DNA of 29,003 bases, taken from NCBI GenBank assembly GCA_000431015.1, contig HF986081.1, positions 15,491-44,493 of the forward strand, given 5' to 3'. The stretch is from Alistipes sp. CAG:514. GTDB lineage: Bacteria > Bacteroidota > Bacteroidia > Bacteroidales > UBA932. The position numbers and the translations under genes were made by a program. Shown here in pieces: positions 1 to 6,991 of this stretch; position 1 is the stretch's first letter; each line of letters starts with the position of its first letter. Below the pieces are notes generated by a model. It saw only the letters and a list, made by a program, of their open reading frames with translations. It was not told where the DNA came from and made no database searches.

Positions 1-65
1 AGACGCACCTGGCCTTCCTGCTGCCTCACGGCCTTGAATCCAAGGAATTCCGCTTCGGCGTCCAT
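1..65 (-). CDS. N-terminal fragment of an unidentified gene, cut by the window edge
   Basis: An open frame reads leftwards from an ATG at 65-63 and runs off the window. Only about 21 residues are visible, starting MDAEAEFLGFKAV, too few to assign a family. The support is positional: a well-formed Bacteroidota promoter (98-128) lies just upstream and would give a leader of roughly 30 nt. The plus strand is also open here (to about 150), but it lacks such a promoter, so the minus-strand reading is preferred. No function is proposed. Confidence 0.4.
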   Translation of the reverse strand, partial: MDAEAEFLGFKAVRQQEGQVR

Positions 66-97
66 CAGCCTTTGCCTGCTAGACAGAAAGTGTACCG

Positions 98-128
98 CAA
101 AGATACGCATTATTTTGTTATCTCCAAA
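98..128 (-). promoter_or_regulatory. Bacteroidota-type promoter for the cut-off gene at the left edge
   Basis: On the minus strand a TATCTTTG box (98-105) matches the TAnnTTTG -7 consensus exactly. A TTTG (125-128) lies upstream with 19 bp between, matching the usual -33 spacing. It points toward the ATG at 65. Confidence 0.6.
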
Positions 129-211
129 TTTTTTCATGTAATTTCTTGAAAATTTTGTTTACTTGAGGTGCAATAAGTGTTTGTAGGATAGTAAAATCAT
201 TTACCTATTCC

Positions 212-236
212 TTACTTGAAGTACTATTTCAAGTAA
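212..236. repeat. 9-bp perfect inverted repeat with 7-bp spacer
   Basis: TTACTTGAA at 212-220 is mirrored by TTCAAGTAA at 228-236. Another TTACTTGA lies at 159-166 and a TTCAAGTA at 672-679 just upstream of ssb. There is no T-run on either strand, so it is not an obvious terminator. It could be a binding site for a dimeric regulator. It sits between the cut-off gene's promoter and the 3' end of ssb. Confidence 0.4.
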
Positions 237-324
237 CGTCAAAAATGCCCCCGGTGACACTTTCGCCACAATCTCGCCGCAATCTTTCCCGATGCCATCG
301 GGGGCGCGGAATCAGATCAATTCC

Positions 325-669
325 TTAGCACTGGGCAGACACATTTCCGTCCACCGGTTCGACCGTGCTGGCGATGACCTCCATGCTGGTCCTCTCGGTG
401 CCGTCGTTTGCGGTGTACTTCTGCGACCTCAGCCTGCCGGCGACATAGACAGGGAATCCTTTGCAGATGATGTCAAGCGACGGGATCCCTTTATTGCCTT
501 CCCAGGCGGTCACATTGTGCCAGGTGGTCTCTATGACAGGTTCGCCGTTCCTGCCCTTGTAGGCGAAGTTTGTCGCAACGGAGAAGTGCGCTACCCGCGT
601 GTCTCCGACCCTGAGAATGTTGACGTTGCCGACATTCCCCCGGATTTCAAGTCTGTTCAATTGTTCCAT
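325..669 (-). CDS. ssb: Single-stranded DNA-binding protein
   Basis: A 114-residue SSB of the OB-fold type. It starts MEQLNRLEIRGNVGN, the usual SSB opening, and shows the strand pattern typical of the family: RVAHFSVATN, ETTWHNVTAW, and VYVAGRLRSQKY near residue 80. It should coat single-stranded DNA during replication, repair and recombination. At 114 residues it is shorter than the main SSB of most bacteria, and it ends SAQC with no acidic tail of the DDIPF type. It may therefore be a second, short paralogue that does not recruit partners through the SSB C-terminal tip. The ATG at 669-667 is preceded by an AT-rich leader and a -7 box at 701-708. Confidence 0.93.
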   Translation of the reverse strand: MEQLNRLEIRGNVGNVNILRVGDTRVAHFSVATNFAYKGRNGEPVIETTWHNVTAWEGNKGIPSLDIICKGFPVYVAGRLRSQKYTANDGTERTSMEVIASTVEPVDGNVSAQC

Positions 670-700
670 GATTCAAGTAGTTTTGAAATTTTGTCTGCCG

Positions 701-708
701 CAAAGTTA
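701..708 (-). promoter_or_regulatory. -7 box of the ssb promoter
   Basis: TAACTTTG on the minus strand matches TAnnTTTG and lies about 30 nt before the ssb ATG. I do not see a clear TTTG at the -33 position. A TTCAAGTA word (672-679) falls in the leader. Confidence 0.5.
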
Positions 709-784
709 TCAAGGGTCTCCGGGGCGGTGAGTGGCTGAAAGAAAAATTTGGTGAGATGTTTCTGAATATTCATAAAACCATACA

Positions 785-936
785 TTTCTTTTGATCCGGC
801 GGGATGTTGAAAGAATCTTTCTTTGAGGAATGATGTGTTTCTTTTGATTGAAAGAAAATATTGTGCGGCTGGAAGAATTTATTTTGCGCCGGGGATGTTG
901 AAAGAAACGAAAAAAACTGTCGTAAGTTTCTTTCAA
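785..936. repeat. Intergenic cluster of repeated TTGAAAGAA / TTTCTTTTGAT words
   Basis: The 355-bp gap between ssb and the zinc-ribbon gene (670-1024) has no convincing gene but a dense set of related words. TTTCTTTTGAT occurs at 785-795 and 838-848. GGGATGTTGAAAGAA occurs at 801-815 and 892-906. TTGAAAGAAA also occurs near 848. TTGAAAGAAAC (898-908) is mirrored by GTTTCTTTCAA (926-936), an 11-bp inverted repeat with a 17-nt loop. Short open frames here on both strands look like by-products of the repeats. The pattern suggests repeated binding sites or decayed tandem duplication. Confidence 0.5.
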
Positions 937-1024
937 ACTCTTCCGAATCTCATTCAGAAGCGGCATATTTGCCTACGCTGCCTATTCCCGAAGAAGGTGT
1001 CGGTGCTGTAATGGAGGGTTGATT

Positions 1025-1429
1025 ATGTATGAGGAAACAGAAGAACAGCAGAGGGGGAGATGTCTGGAGTGCGGTGATGTCCTTCCTTACGGACGGAGCG
1101 ACATGAAGTTCTGTTGCTCCAGTTGCAAGAACAGGTACCACTATGCCAGGGTGGGGCATCTCAAAGGTGTCCGCCTGAGGACGATCGGGGCGCTGGACCG
1201 GAATCATGAGATACTGGACGCCCTGCTCAAGAGGGGAGTCACGTCCATAAACATTCCTGACCTTGGGCAGATGGGCTACAGGTTTGACTGTGTCACATCC
1301 TACCACAAGGTCAGGAATCATGATGAATACCGTTGCTTCGACATCAAGTATTTCTTGTCGCCGAGCCGGGTGTTCGGTCTTTCAAGGGTGGAGGTGCTGA
1401 CTCCGTTCGATCCGTTTAAGAAACGCTAG
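1025..1429 (+). CDS. Small zinc-ribbon protein, function unknown
   Basis: A 134-residue protein with an N-terminal zinc ribbon: CLEC near residue 13 and CCSSC near residue 30, about 13 residues apart, giving four likely metal ligands. The rest is basic and carries no domain I can name; a middle stretch (HEILDALLKRGVTSINI) looks like a helix followed by a strand, and the end reads RVFGLSRVEVLTPFDPF. The ATG at 1025 is preferred over a TTG two codons upstream. Similar short zinc-ribbon proteins are common hypotheticals in Bacteroidota, and a nucleic-acid or protein-binding role is only a guess. Its TAG stop overlaps the stop of the opposing permease gene through a shared CTAG. Confidence 0.75.
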   Translation: MYEETEEQQRGRCLECGDVLPYGRSDMKFCCSSCKNRYHYARVGHLKGVRLRTIGALDRNHEILDALLKRGVTSINIPDLGQMGYRFDCVTSYHKVRNHDEYRCFDIKYFLSPSRVFGLSRVEVLTPFDPFKKR

Positions 1430-2739
1430 GCCTCCTCGGCGCATTCGTCATTGCCGGGATCCTTGAACAGGAAGACGAACAGGATTCCGACCACAAGGGC
1501 GTAGGCGGCGAAGACGTACCAGGCGGCGGCCCAGTCAGGCTGAGCGGCGTTGTAGACAAAGTGGTTCACTACGATACCGGCGGCCCATGTTCCGATCGAG
1601 GCTCCGAGTCCGTTGGTCATCAGCATGAAAAGACCTTGGGCACTGGAGCGGATGTCCTTGCTGGTCATGCGGTTGACGTAGAGTGAGCCGGAAATGTTGA
1701 AGAAGTCGAAGGCTACACCGTAGACAAGGCAGGAAAGGACGAACAGCCATACTCCGGAGCCAGGGTTCCCGATGCCGAAGAAGCCGAATCTGAACACCCA
1801 GGCGAACATCGCGATGAGCATCACCTTCTTGATGCCGAACTTCTTCATGAAGAACGGGATCAGGAGGATGCACAGTGTCTCGGACATCTGGCTGAGGGAG
1901 ATCAGGGCGTTGGCGTTGCGCGCGCCCCATGCGTCGGCATATTCAGGATTCCCCGCGAATGAGGAGATGAATGAGTTGGCGTAGCCGTTGGTGATCTGGA
2001 GGGACGCTCCCAGAAGCATGGAGAAGATGAAGAAGACCGCCATCTGCCTGTCTTTGAACAGTGAGAAGGCCTTGAGTCCGGTGGCCTCCATGAAACTGCT
2101 GCCGCTGGCCTTCTTGACAGGCACGTTCGGCAGTGTCAGCGCGTAGACGCCGAGGATCAGGCTGAGGATTCCGGAGGTGAAGAACTGGAAGTAGCTGTGC
2201 TGGTACTGGATGCCGGACGGATCCTTCATGAAGTTGACGAAGAGCATCGTGCAGATGAATCCGACCGTTCCGAACACGCGGATCGGAGGGAACGCCTTGA
2301 CGGTGTCCTTCCCGGCTCCCTCAAGGCCGGCGTAGGCGACGGAGTTGGTCAGGGCGATTGTAGGCATGTAGAACGCCACGCTGATCGTGTAGAGTACGTA
2401 GAACAGGGTGAAGTTGAAGTCCGGCCCTATCACGTAGGCTCCGTCGGTCAGGCTGACGTTGCCCATCGCGTAGAAGCCGGTGGCGAACATCGTCGTCCCT
2501 GCGATCAACTGGCAGATGGACAGTGTCTTCTGGGCAGGGATCCACCTGTCGGCGACGATGCCGACGAGGGCCGGCATGAATATGGAGACAAAGCCCTGCG
2601 TGGCGAAGAACAGCCAGATCTGCGGGCCGAGTCCGGCCTTGCCGAGAAAACTGCCCATTGAGGTCAGGTAGGCTCCCCAGATGGCGTACTGGAGGAAGTT
2701 CATGATGATCAGCCTGAGGCTGATGTGCTTGTTGTTCAT
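1426..2739 (-). CDS. nupG: MFS nucleoside permease, NupG-like (nucleoside:H+ symporter family)
   Basis: A 437-residue inner-membrane carrier with about 12 hydrophobic segments. The opening (RLIIMNFLQYAIWGAYLTSMG) and the following VGIVADRWIPAQK loop match the nucleoside:H+ symporter branch of the MFS, which includes E. coli NupG (about 418 residues). It should import nucleosides with protons. The large cytosolic loop falls near residues 205-225 (VPVKKASGSSFMEATG), as expected for two six-helix halves. The substrate assignment rests on family resemblance. The ATG is fixed by a promoter (2785-2792) shared back-to-back with tgt. It is a single gene, converging on the zinc-ribbon gene with no room for a terminator between them. 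Confidence 0.88.
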   Translation of the reverse strand: MNNKHISLRLIIMNFLQYAIWGAYLTSMGSFLGKAGLGPQIWLFFATQGFVSIFMPALVGIVADRWIPAQKTLSICQLIAGTTMFATGFYAMGNVSLTDGAYVIGPDFNFTLFYVLYTISVAFYMPTIALTNSVAYAGLEGAGKDTVKAFPPIRVFGTVGFICTMLFVNFMKDPSGIQYQHSYFQFFTSGILSLILGVYALTLPNVPVKKASGSSFMEATGLKAFSLFKDRQMAVFFIFSMLLGASLQITNGYANSFISSFAGNPEYADAWGARNANALISLSQMSETLCILLIPFFMKKFGIKKVMLIAMFAWVFRFGFFGIGNPGSGVWLFVLSCLVYGVAFDFFNISGSLYVNRMTSKDIRSSAQGLFMLMTNGLGASIGTWAAGIVVNHFVYNAAQPDWAAAWYVFAAYALVVGILFVFLFKDPGNDECAEEA

Positions 2740-2784
2740 AACGTTATTGTGTTTTATTTGTTATTATGCGTATGGCCAAACAAA

Positions 2785-2792
2785 CAAATGTA
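2785..2792 (-). promoter_or_regulatory. -7 box of the nucleoside permease promoter
   Basis: TACATTTG on the minus strand fits TAnnTTTG, about 45 nt before the permease ATG. Its upstream half overlaps the tgt promoter, whose -7 box begins 22 bp away on the other strand. Confidence 0.55.
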
Positions 2793-2814
2793 CAAGTTTT
2801 CGGCTAAAAATCAC

Positions 2815-2822
2815 TATATTTG
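2815..2822 (+). promoter_or_regulatory. -7 box of the tgt promoter
   Basis: TATATTTG fits TAnnTTTG and lies 18 bp before the tgt ATG, a very short leader. The -33 position (about 2795-2800) is a T-rich TTTT that sits next to the opposing permease's -7 box. Confidence 0.55.
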
Positions 2823-2840
2823 AGGGTAAAATTTGGATGA

Positions 2841-3986
2841 ATGGATTTTAGAACGATAGCTAAGGACCCCGGATCAAGGGCAAGGACAGGAGTTTTCACT
2901 ACGGATCATGGTGAGGTGAGGACTCCCATATTCATGCCTGTCGGGACTGTCGGTTCTGTCAAGGGGGTCTACCATAGGGACTTGAAGGAGGATGTGAAGG
3001 CGGAGATCATTCTTGGCAACACCTATCATCTTTACCTTCGTCCAGGTCTGGAGACCTTGCGCAAGGTCGGCGGACTGCACAAGTTCGAGAACTGGGACAG
3101 GCCTATCCTGACCGACAGCGGCGGATTCCAGGTGTTCTCTCTGACGAAGATCCGCAAGATCACGGAGGAGGGGTGCCGCTTCCAGTCGCACATAGACGGA
3201 TCAAGGCACACGTTCACGCCGGAGAACAATGTGGACACGCAGAGGGTGATCGGAGCCGACATCATGATGGCTCTCGACGAGTGCTGCCCGGGCGATGCTG
3301 ACGAGAGGTACGCCGCTAAGTCCTTGAAGCTTACGCAGGGTTGGCTTGAGCGCTACTTCAAGCATTTCTGCGAGACCGGGCCTCTGTACGGGTACAATCA
3401 GGTGATGTTCCCGATCATCCAGGGCTGCGTCTATCCGGAACTGCGCAAGCGCGCCGTGGACCATGCCGTCAGCCTTGTGGGTGACAGTCCTGCTGTGGGA
3501 GGATTCGCGATCGGCGGTCTGGCGGTGGGGGAGCCTACCGAAAAGATGTACGAGATGCTTGAGCTTGTCTGCCCGATCCTGCCGGAGAACAGGCCCCGTT
3601 ACCTGATGGGGGTCGGCACACCGGCCAACATCCTGGAGGGGATAGCCAGAGGGGTGGACATGTTCGACTGCGTGATGCCTACCCGCAACGGACGCAACGG
3701 AATGTTGTTCACATGGAACGGCATCATGAATATGCGGAATTCCAAGTGGAGCGATGATTTCTCGCCGATCGATCCGCAAGGAGCGTCGTTCGTCGACCGG
3801 ACATATTCAAAAGCCTACCTGCATCATCTTTTCATCGCGAAGGAGATGTTCGCCGCCATGATCGCGAGCGAGCATAATCTGGCCTTCTACCTTGATCTGG
3901 TGCGCGCGGCCAGGGAACACATCGTGGCCGGGGACTTCGCCTCGTGGAAGGAAGCGACCGTAAAGAAAATCAGTTCAAGACTTTAG
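2841..3986 (+). CDS. tgt: Queuine tRNA-ribosyltransferase (tRNA-guanine transglycosylase)
   Basis: A 381-residue enzyme that exchanges guanine-34 of tRNAs for Asp, Asn, His and Tyr with the queuosine precursor. The TIM-barrel signatures are clear: LTDSGGFQVFSL with the base-activating Asp at about residue 92, GGLAVGEP near 225-232, and MFDCVMPTRNGRNG, whose Asp (about 276) corresponds to the catalytic nucleophile. Length matches the family. The usual Cys-X-Cys-X2-Cys zinc ligands after the NxRN segment are missing: residues 309-322 read PIDPQGASFVDRTY, although the later His (EHNLAFYL) remains. As I recall, Bacteroidota Tgt proteins share this loss. It is followed after 4 nt by an LptF/G permease, so the two are likely cotranscribed. 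Confidence 0.96.
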   Translation: MDFRTIAKDPGSRARTGVFTTDHGEVRTPIFMPVGTVGSVKGVYHRDLKEDVKAEIILGNTYHLYLRPGLETLRKVGGLHKFENWDRPILTDSGGFQVFSLTKIRKITEEGCRFQSHIDGSRHTFTPENNVDTQRVIGADIMMALDECCPGDADERYAAKSLKLTQGWLERYFKHFCETGPLYGYNQVMFPIIQGCVYPELRKRAVDHAVSLVGDSPAVGGFAIGGLAVGEPTEKMYEMLELVCPILPENRPRYLMGVGTPANILEGIARGVDMFDCVMPTRNGRNGMLFTWNGIMNMRNSKWSDDFSPIDPQGASFVDRTYSKAYLHHLFIAKEMFAAMIASEHNLAFYLDLVRAAREHIVAGDFASWKEATVKKISSRL

Positions 3987-3990
3987 GAGC

Positions 3991-5082
3991 ATGGGCTACG
4001 GATTGAAGAAGATAGATTGGTACATCATAAGGAAGTTCATCATGACCTTCTTTATCGCCCTTCTTCTCATCATTGGGATCGTCATAATCTTCGACATCAG
4101 CGAGAAGATCAACCATTTCGTCGAGAATCATGCCCCTCTTCACGACATCATCTTCGACTACTATCTGAACTTCGTCCCGTATTTCGTGAATATGTTCAGC
4201 CCTCTGTTCGTGTTCATTACGGTGATATTCTTCACTTCCCGGATGGCGGCCAACAGCGAGATCATCGCCATCCTCTCCTGTGGTGTGAGCTACAGGAGGA
4301 TGATGGTGCCGTACATGATCTCGGCACTTCTGATCGCGATGCTCTCCCTCTCGCTCAACCTGTGGGTGATCCCGAGGGCGAATGTCAAGAGGATCAATTT
4401 TGAGCTTAAGTACATAAAGCATCGTAACTCTCTGTCATCCAGTAATGTCCATTATCAGATAGACCCCGGGAAGTTTGTCTCCGTGGAGTCTTTCAGCTCT
4501 TGGAACAACACGGCCTACGAGTTCACTCTTGAGGACATCGAGAACAACAAGCTGGTCAAGAAGATCTCGGCTGAGAAGGCTGTCTGGGACAGCACTATGG
4601 GGGGATGGAGACTGAAGAACTATTTTATCAGGGAATATTCCGACGGCCTTCAGGACCGGGTTACCTCAGGAGAGGAGCTGGACACCGTTCTGACCCTGAC
4701 GGTGACGGATTTCTACCGTAACAAGAAGACGGTGGAGACCCTTCCCGCCGAGTCGTTGAACCAGCTGATCGCCACCCAGAAGATGAGGGGGGACGCGAAT
4801 GTGATGTACGCCCTCATCGAGAAGCACACCCGTTTCGCGCTGCCGTTCTCTGCTTTCATCCTGACGTTGATGGGTGTGTGTCTCTCGTCGAGAAAGAGGA
4901 GGGGAGGGATCGGTCTCAACATCGGAATGGGTATTGCCCTGAGTTTCACTTACATCCTGTTCCTCAGGTTCAGCCAGATGTTTGTCGTTTCGGGTGCGAT
5001 GCCTCCGGTTGTCGCACTTTGGCTTCCTAACGTGATATTCGGTGTAATCGCCGCTGTCTTGTACACACGGGCTTCTAAGTAA
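3991..5082 (+). CDS. LptF/LptG family lipopolysaccharide transport permease
   Basis: A 363-residue YjgP/YjgQ family protein, a membrane component of the ABC exporter that lifts lipopolysaccharide from the inner membrane toward the outer membrane. It has the family plan: three transmembrane segments at the start (around residues 15-35, 60-82 and 103-125, including the family-type NSEIIAILSCGVSYRRMM), a periplasmic beta-rich domain of about 150 residues, and three closing segments after LSSRKRRGGIG. It resembles LptG more than LptF by position, but sequence alone does not decide. The ATG follows the tgt stop by 4 nt. Its TAA stop lies inside the terminal repeat of element copy 1. Confidence 0.9.
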   Translation: MGYGLKKIDWYIIRKFIMTFFIALLLIIGIVIIFDISEKINHFVENHAPLHDIIFDYYLNFVPYFVNMFSPLFVFITVIFFTSRMAANSEIIAILSCGVSYRRMMVPYMISALLIAMLSLSLNLWVIPRANVKRINFELKYIKHRNSLSSSNVHYQIDPGKFVSVESFSSWNNTAYEFTLEDIENNKLVKKISAEKAVWDSTMGGWRLKNYFIREYSDGLQDRVTSGEELDTVLTLTVTDFYRNKKTVETLPAESLNQLIATQKMRGDANVMYALIEKHTRFALPFSAFILTLMGVCLSSRKRRGGIGLNIGMGIALSFTYILFLRFSQMFVVSGAMPPVVALWLPNVIFGVIAAVLYTRASK

Positions 5083-5242
5083 TCATTAAAAAATAACTTG
5101 AACAATTTGTATATCTTTATGGTCTATATTTCTTTTCTCATCATTCATGTGCCACCGGCAAGCTCCTTCTTCCAAAAGAAATCTATCCTCATAAATCTGA
5201 CACAAAATTTAGTTCAACTTATTTTTTAACGCTTACTAAATA
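5077..5242 (-). repeat. Repeat element copy 1 (about 165 bp, terminal inverted repeats)
   Basis: This fills the 172-bp gap between the LPS permease and the uracil permease. The ends form an inverted repeat of 27 bp with four mismatches: one arm starts AAGTAATCATTAAAAAA at 5077, the other ends GCTTACT at 5237. Read on the minus strand it aligns along its whole length with the element at 18300-18458, sharing AGTAAGCGTTAAA, GAGGATAGA, TTCTTTTGGAA, GCCGGTGGCACATGA, GAGAAAAGA-like sequence and a T6 run near the far end. Inside, TGCC-ACC-GGCA (5150-5160) forms a short hairpin. No protein can be read from it. It could be a MITE-like element or a small structured RNA. Confidence 0.75.
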
Positions 5243-5254
5243 ACCTTAATATTT

Positions 5255-6466
5255 ATGTCACAACAAACTTTATCCCCACTGAAACGATCCATCGTCGGAG
5301 TTCAGTTCATGTTTGTAGCTTTCGGTTCCACCGTACTGGTTCCGCTTCTGGTAGGATTCGATCCCGCCATCGCTCTTCTCGCGGCCGGTCTCGGCACTCT
5401 TCTATTCCATGCCGTCACCGGTGGGAAGGTTCCTATCTATCTTGGAAGCAGTTTCGCTTTCATCGCTCCGATCATCAAGGCCACGGAACTCTACGGGATG
5501 GCCGGAATGTTCTGCGGACTTGTGGCAGTGGGTATGGTTTACATCCTTATGAGTTTTCTCGTCAAACTCTTCGGCGTCAATTTCATAAAGAAACTCTTCC
5601 CGCCGATAGTGATCGGTCCGGTGATCATCCTGATCGGTCTCTCGCTGGCCGGGACAGGTGTGGACATGGCCAGCAAGAACTGGGTTCTGGCCCTCGTCTC
5701 CCTTTTCGTGGCGATCATTTGCTCGTGCTGGGGCAAGGGCATGGTGAAACTTATTCCGGTTGTGTTCGGAGCACTCGCGGGCTACATCGTGGCCGTGATA
5801 TTCTACAGAAGCTCAATGGATTTCTCCGGAGTCGCCAGCGCACCTTGGTTCCAGCTGCCTCATTTCTCCAAGATGAGTCTTTCATGGCAGGCCATCGTGT
5901 TCATAGCTCCTGTCGCCATCGCCCCGATCATCGAGCATGTCGGTGATGTCTATGCGATCAGCGAGATAGCGGGCAAGGATTTCGTGAAGGATCCGGGTCT
6001 GCATCGCACCATGCTTGGCGACGGTCTCGCCTGCACACTGGCCGCATTCCTCGGCGGAGCTCCTGTGACGACATATTCAGAAGTAACCGGCGCCGTGTCG
6101 CTTACGAAGGTGACCGATCCGTCCTGCATGAGGATCGCGGCGCTCTCGGCCATATTGATCTCCCTTGTGGGAAAGGTCGGCGCGGCCATCCAGACCATCC
6201 CGACGGCTGTGCTGGGCGGCATCATGCTGCTTCTCTTCGGAAGCATCGCGTCCGTCGGCATCAATAACCTCGTCAAGGCAAAGGTTGACATGAACAAGAC
6301 CCGCAACCTGATCATCGCCTCCCTGATCCTCACCATCGGCATCGGCGGCGCTGTCATCAGTTTCGGCAAATTCTCCCTCGCCGGCATCGGCCTCGCCTCG
6401 GTCGTGGGAGTCATCCTGAACCTCGTCATCCCGGACAGGAATGAGCCGGAGGAGGTCAATGCCTAA
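5255..6466 (+). CDS. uraA: Uracil permease (NCS2 / nucleobase-ascorbate transporter family)
   Basis: A 403-residue inner-membrane symporter, probably for uracil. Family marks include the N-terminal FGSTVLVPLLVG, the YLGSSFAFIAP loop near residue 62, IEHVGDV with Glu-227 (equivalent to UraA Glu-241), and TTYSEVTGAVSLT with Glu-276 (equivalent to Glu-290), the uracil-binding glutamates. The position matching UraA His-245 is Asp-231. E. coli UraA is 429 residues, so length fits. It lies 36 nt ahead of dut, so uracil import and dUTP hydrolysis may be expressed together. I see no standard promoter box between element copy 1 and this gene; the element's right end is 12 bp from the ATG, so it may influence expression. 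Confidence 0.92.
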   Translation: MSQQTLSPLKRSIVGVQFMFVAFGSTVLVPLLVGFDPAIALLAAGLGTLLFHAVTGGKVPIYLGSSFAFIAPIIKATELYGMAGMFCGLVAVGMVYILMSFLVKLFGVNFIKKLFPPIVIGPVIILIGLSLAGTGVDMASKNWVLALVSLFVAIICSCWGKGMVKLIPVVFGALAGYIVAVIFYRSSMDFSGVASAPWFQLPHFSKMSLSWQAIVFIAPVAIAPIIEHVGDVYAISEIAGKDFVKDPGLHRTMLGDGLACTLAAFLGGAPVTTYSEVTGAVSLTKVTDPSCMRIAALSAILISLVGKVGAAIQTIPTAVLGGIMLLLFGSIASVGINNLVKAKVDMNKTRNLIIASLILTIGIGGAVISFGKFSLAGIGLASVVGVILNLVIPDRNEPEEVNA

Positions 6467-6502
6467 TGAATATTCTGTTTTGAATATGTAGCTTTTTTGA
6501 AC

Positions 6503-6946
6503 ATGAACACATTGAAAGTCAAGATAGTAAACAAAAGCCAGTGGCCAGATCCAGCCTATGCGACCGAAGCGTCCGCAGGGATGGATCTCAGGGCCGACAT
6601 AACGGAGCCGATTGTGCTGAAGCCGTTGGAGAGGGTTCTGGTACCCACAGGCATATTCATTGAACTACCTGTTGGTTACGAGGCTCAGGTGCGTCCCCGC
6701 AGCGGACTTGCCACGAAGCGCGGCATCACTGTGATCAACAGTCCCGGGACGGTTGACGCGGATTTCCGGGGAGAACTGAAGACCTCTCTGGTGAATCTGT
6801 CAAACGAGCCGTTCGAGATTGTGCCGGGCGAGAGGATCGCGCAGATTGTCGTAGCCCGTCACGAGCGTGTCGAGTGGGAAGATGTCGAGGTGCTTTCGGA
6901 GACCGCGCGCGGTGCCGGCGGCTGGGGCAGCACAGGAAAGAAATAA
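6503..6946 (+). CDS. dut: dUTP diphosphatase
   Basis: A 147-residue trimeric-type dUTPase, which splits dUTP to dUMP and pyrophosphate, keeping uracil out of DNA and feeding dTMP synthesis. All five motifs are present in order: AGMDLRA (26-32), PRSGLA (65-70), the NSPGTVDADFRGEL loop with catalytic Asp-85, PGERIAQIV (108-116) and RGAGGWGSTG (136-145). Motif 5 carries Trp where Phe is usual. The ATG at 6503 is preferred over the TTG two codons upstream. It sits between uraA and murF with gaps of 36 and 45 nt, all on the plus strand. Confidence 0.96.
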   Translation: MNTLKVKIVNKSQWPDPAYATEASAGMDLRADITEPIVLKPLERVLVPTGIFIELPVGYEAQVRPRSGLATKRGITVINSPGTVDADFRGELKTSLVNLSNEPFEIVPGERIAQIVVARHERVEWEDVEVLSETARGAGGWGSTGKK

Positions 6947-6991
6947 TCTTAGGCGCAGGTGGTAGACTGCTTGCGGAATTCGAGTTAAGTA

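Noticed and set aside
292..738. Plus-strand open frame across ssb
   Set aside because: It is the reverse shadow of ssb, which has clear family motifs and a promoter; the shadow has no recognisable features.
709..1011. Short open frames on both strands between ssb and the zinc-ribbon gene
   Set aside because: They are built from the repeated A/T-rich words, have low-complexity composition and no family resemblance.
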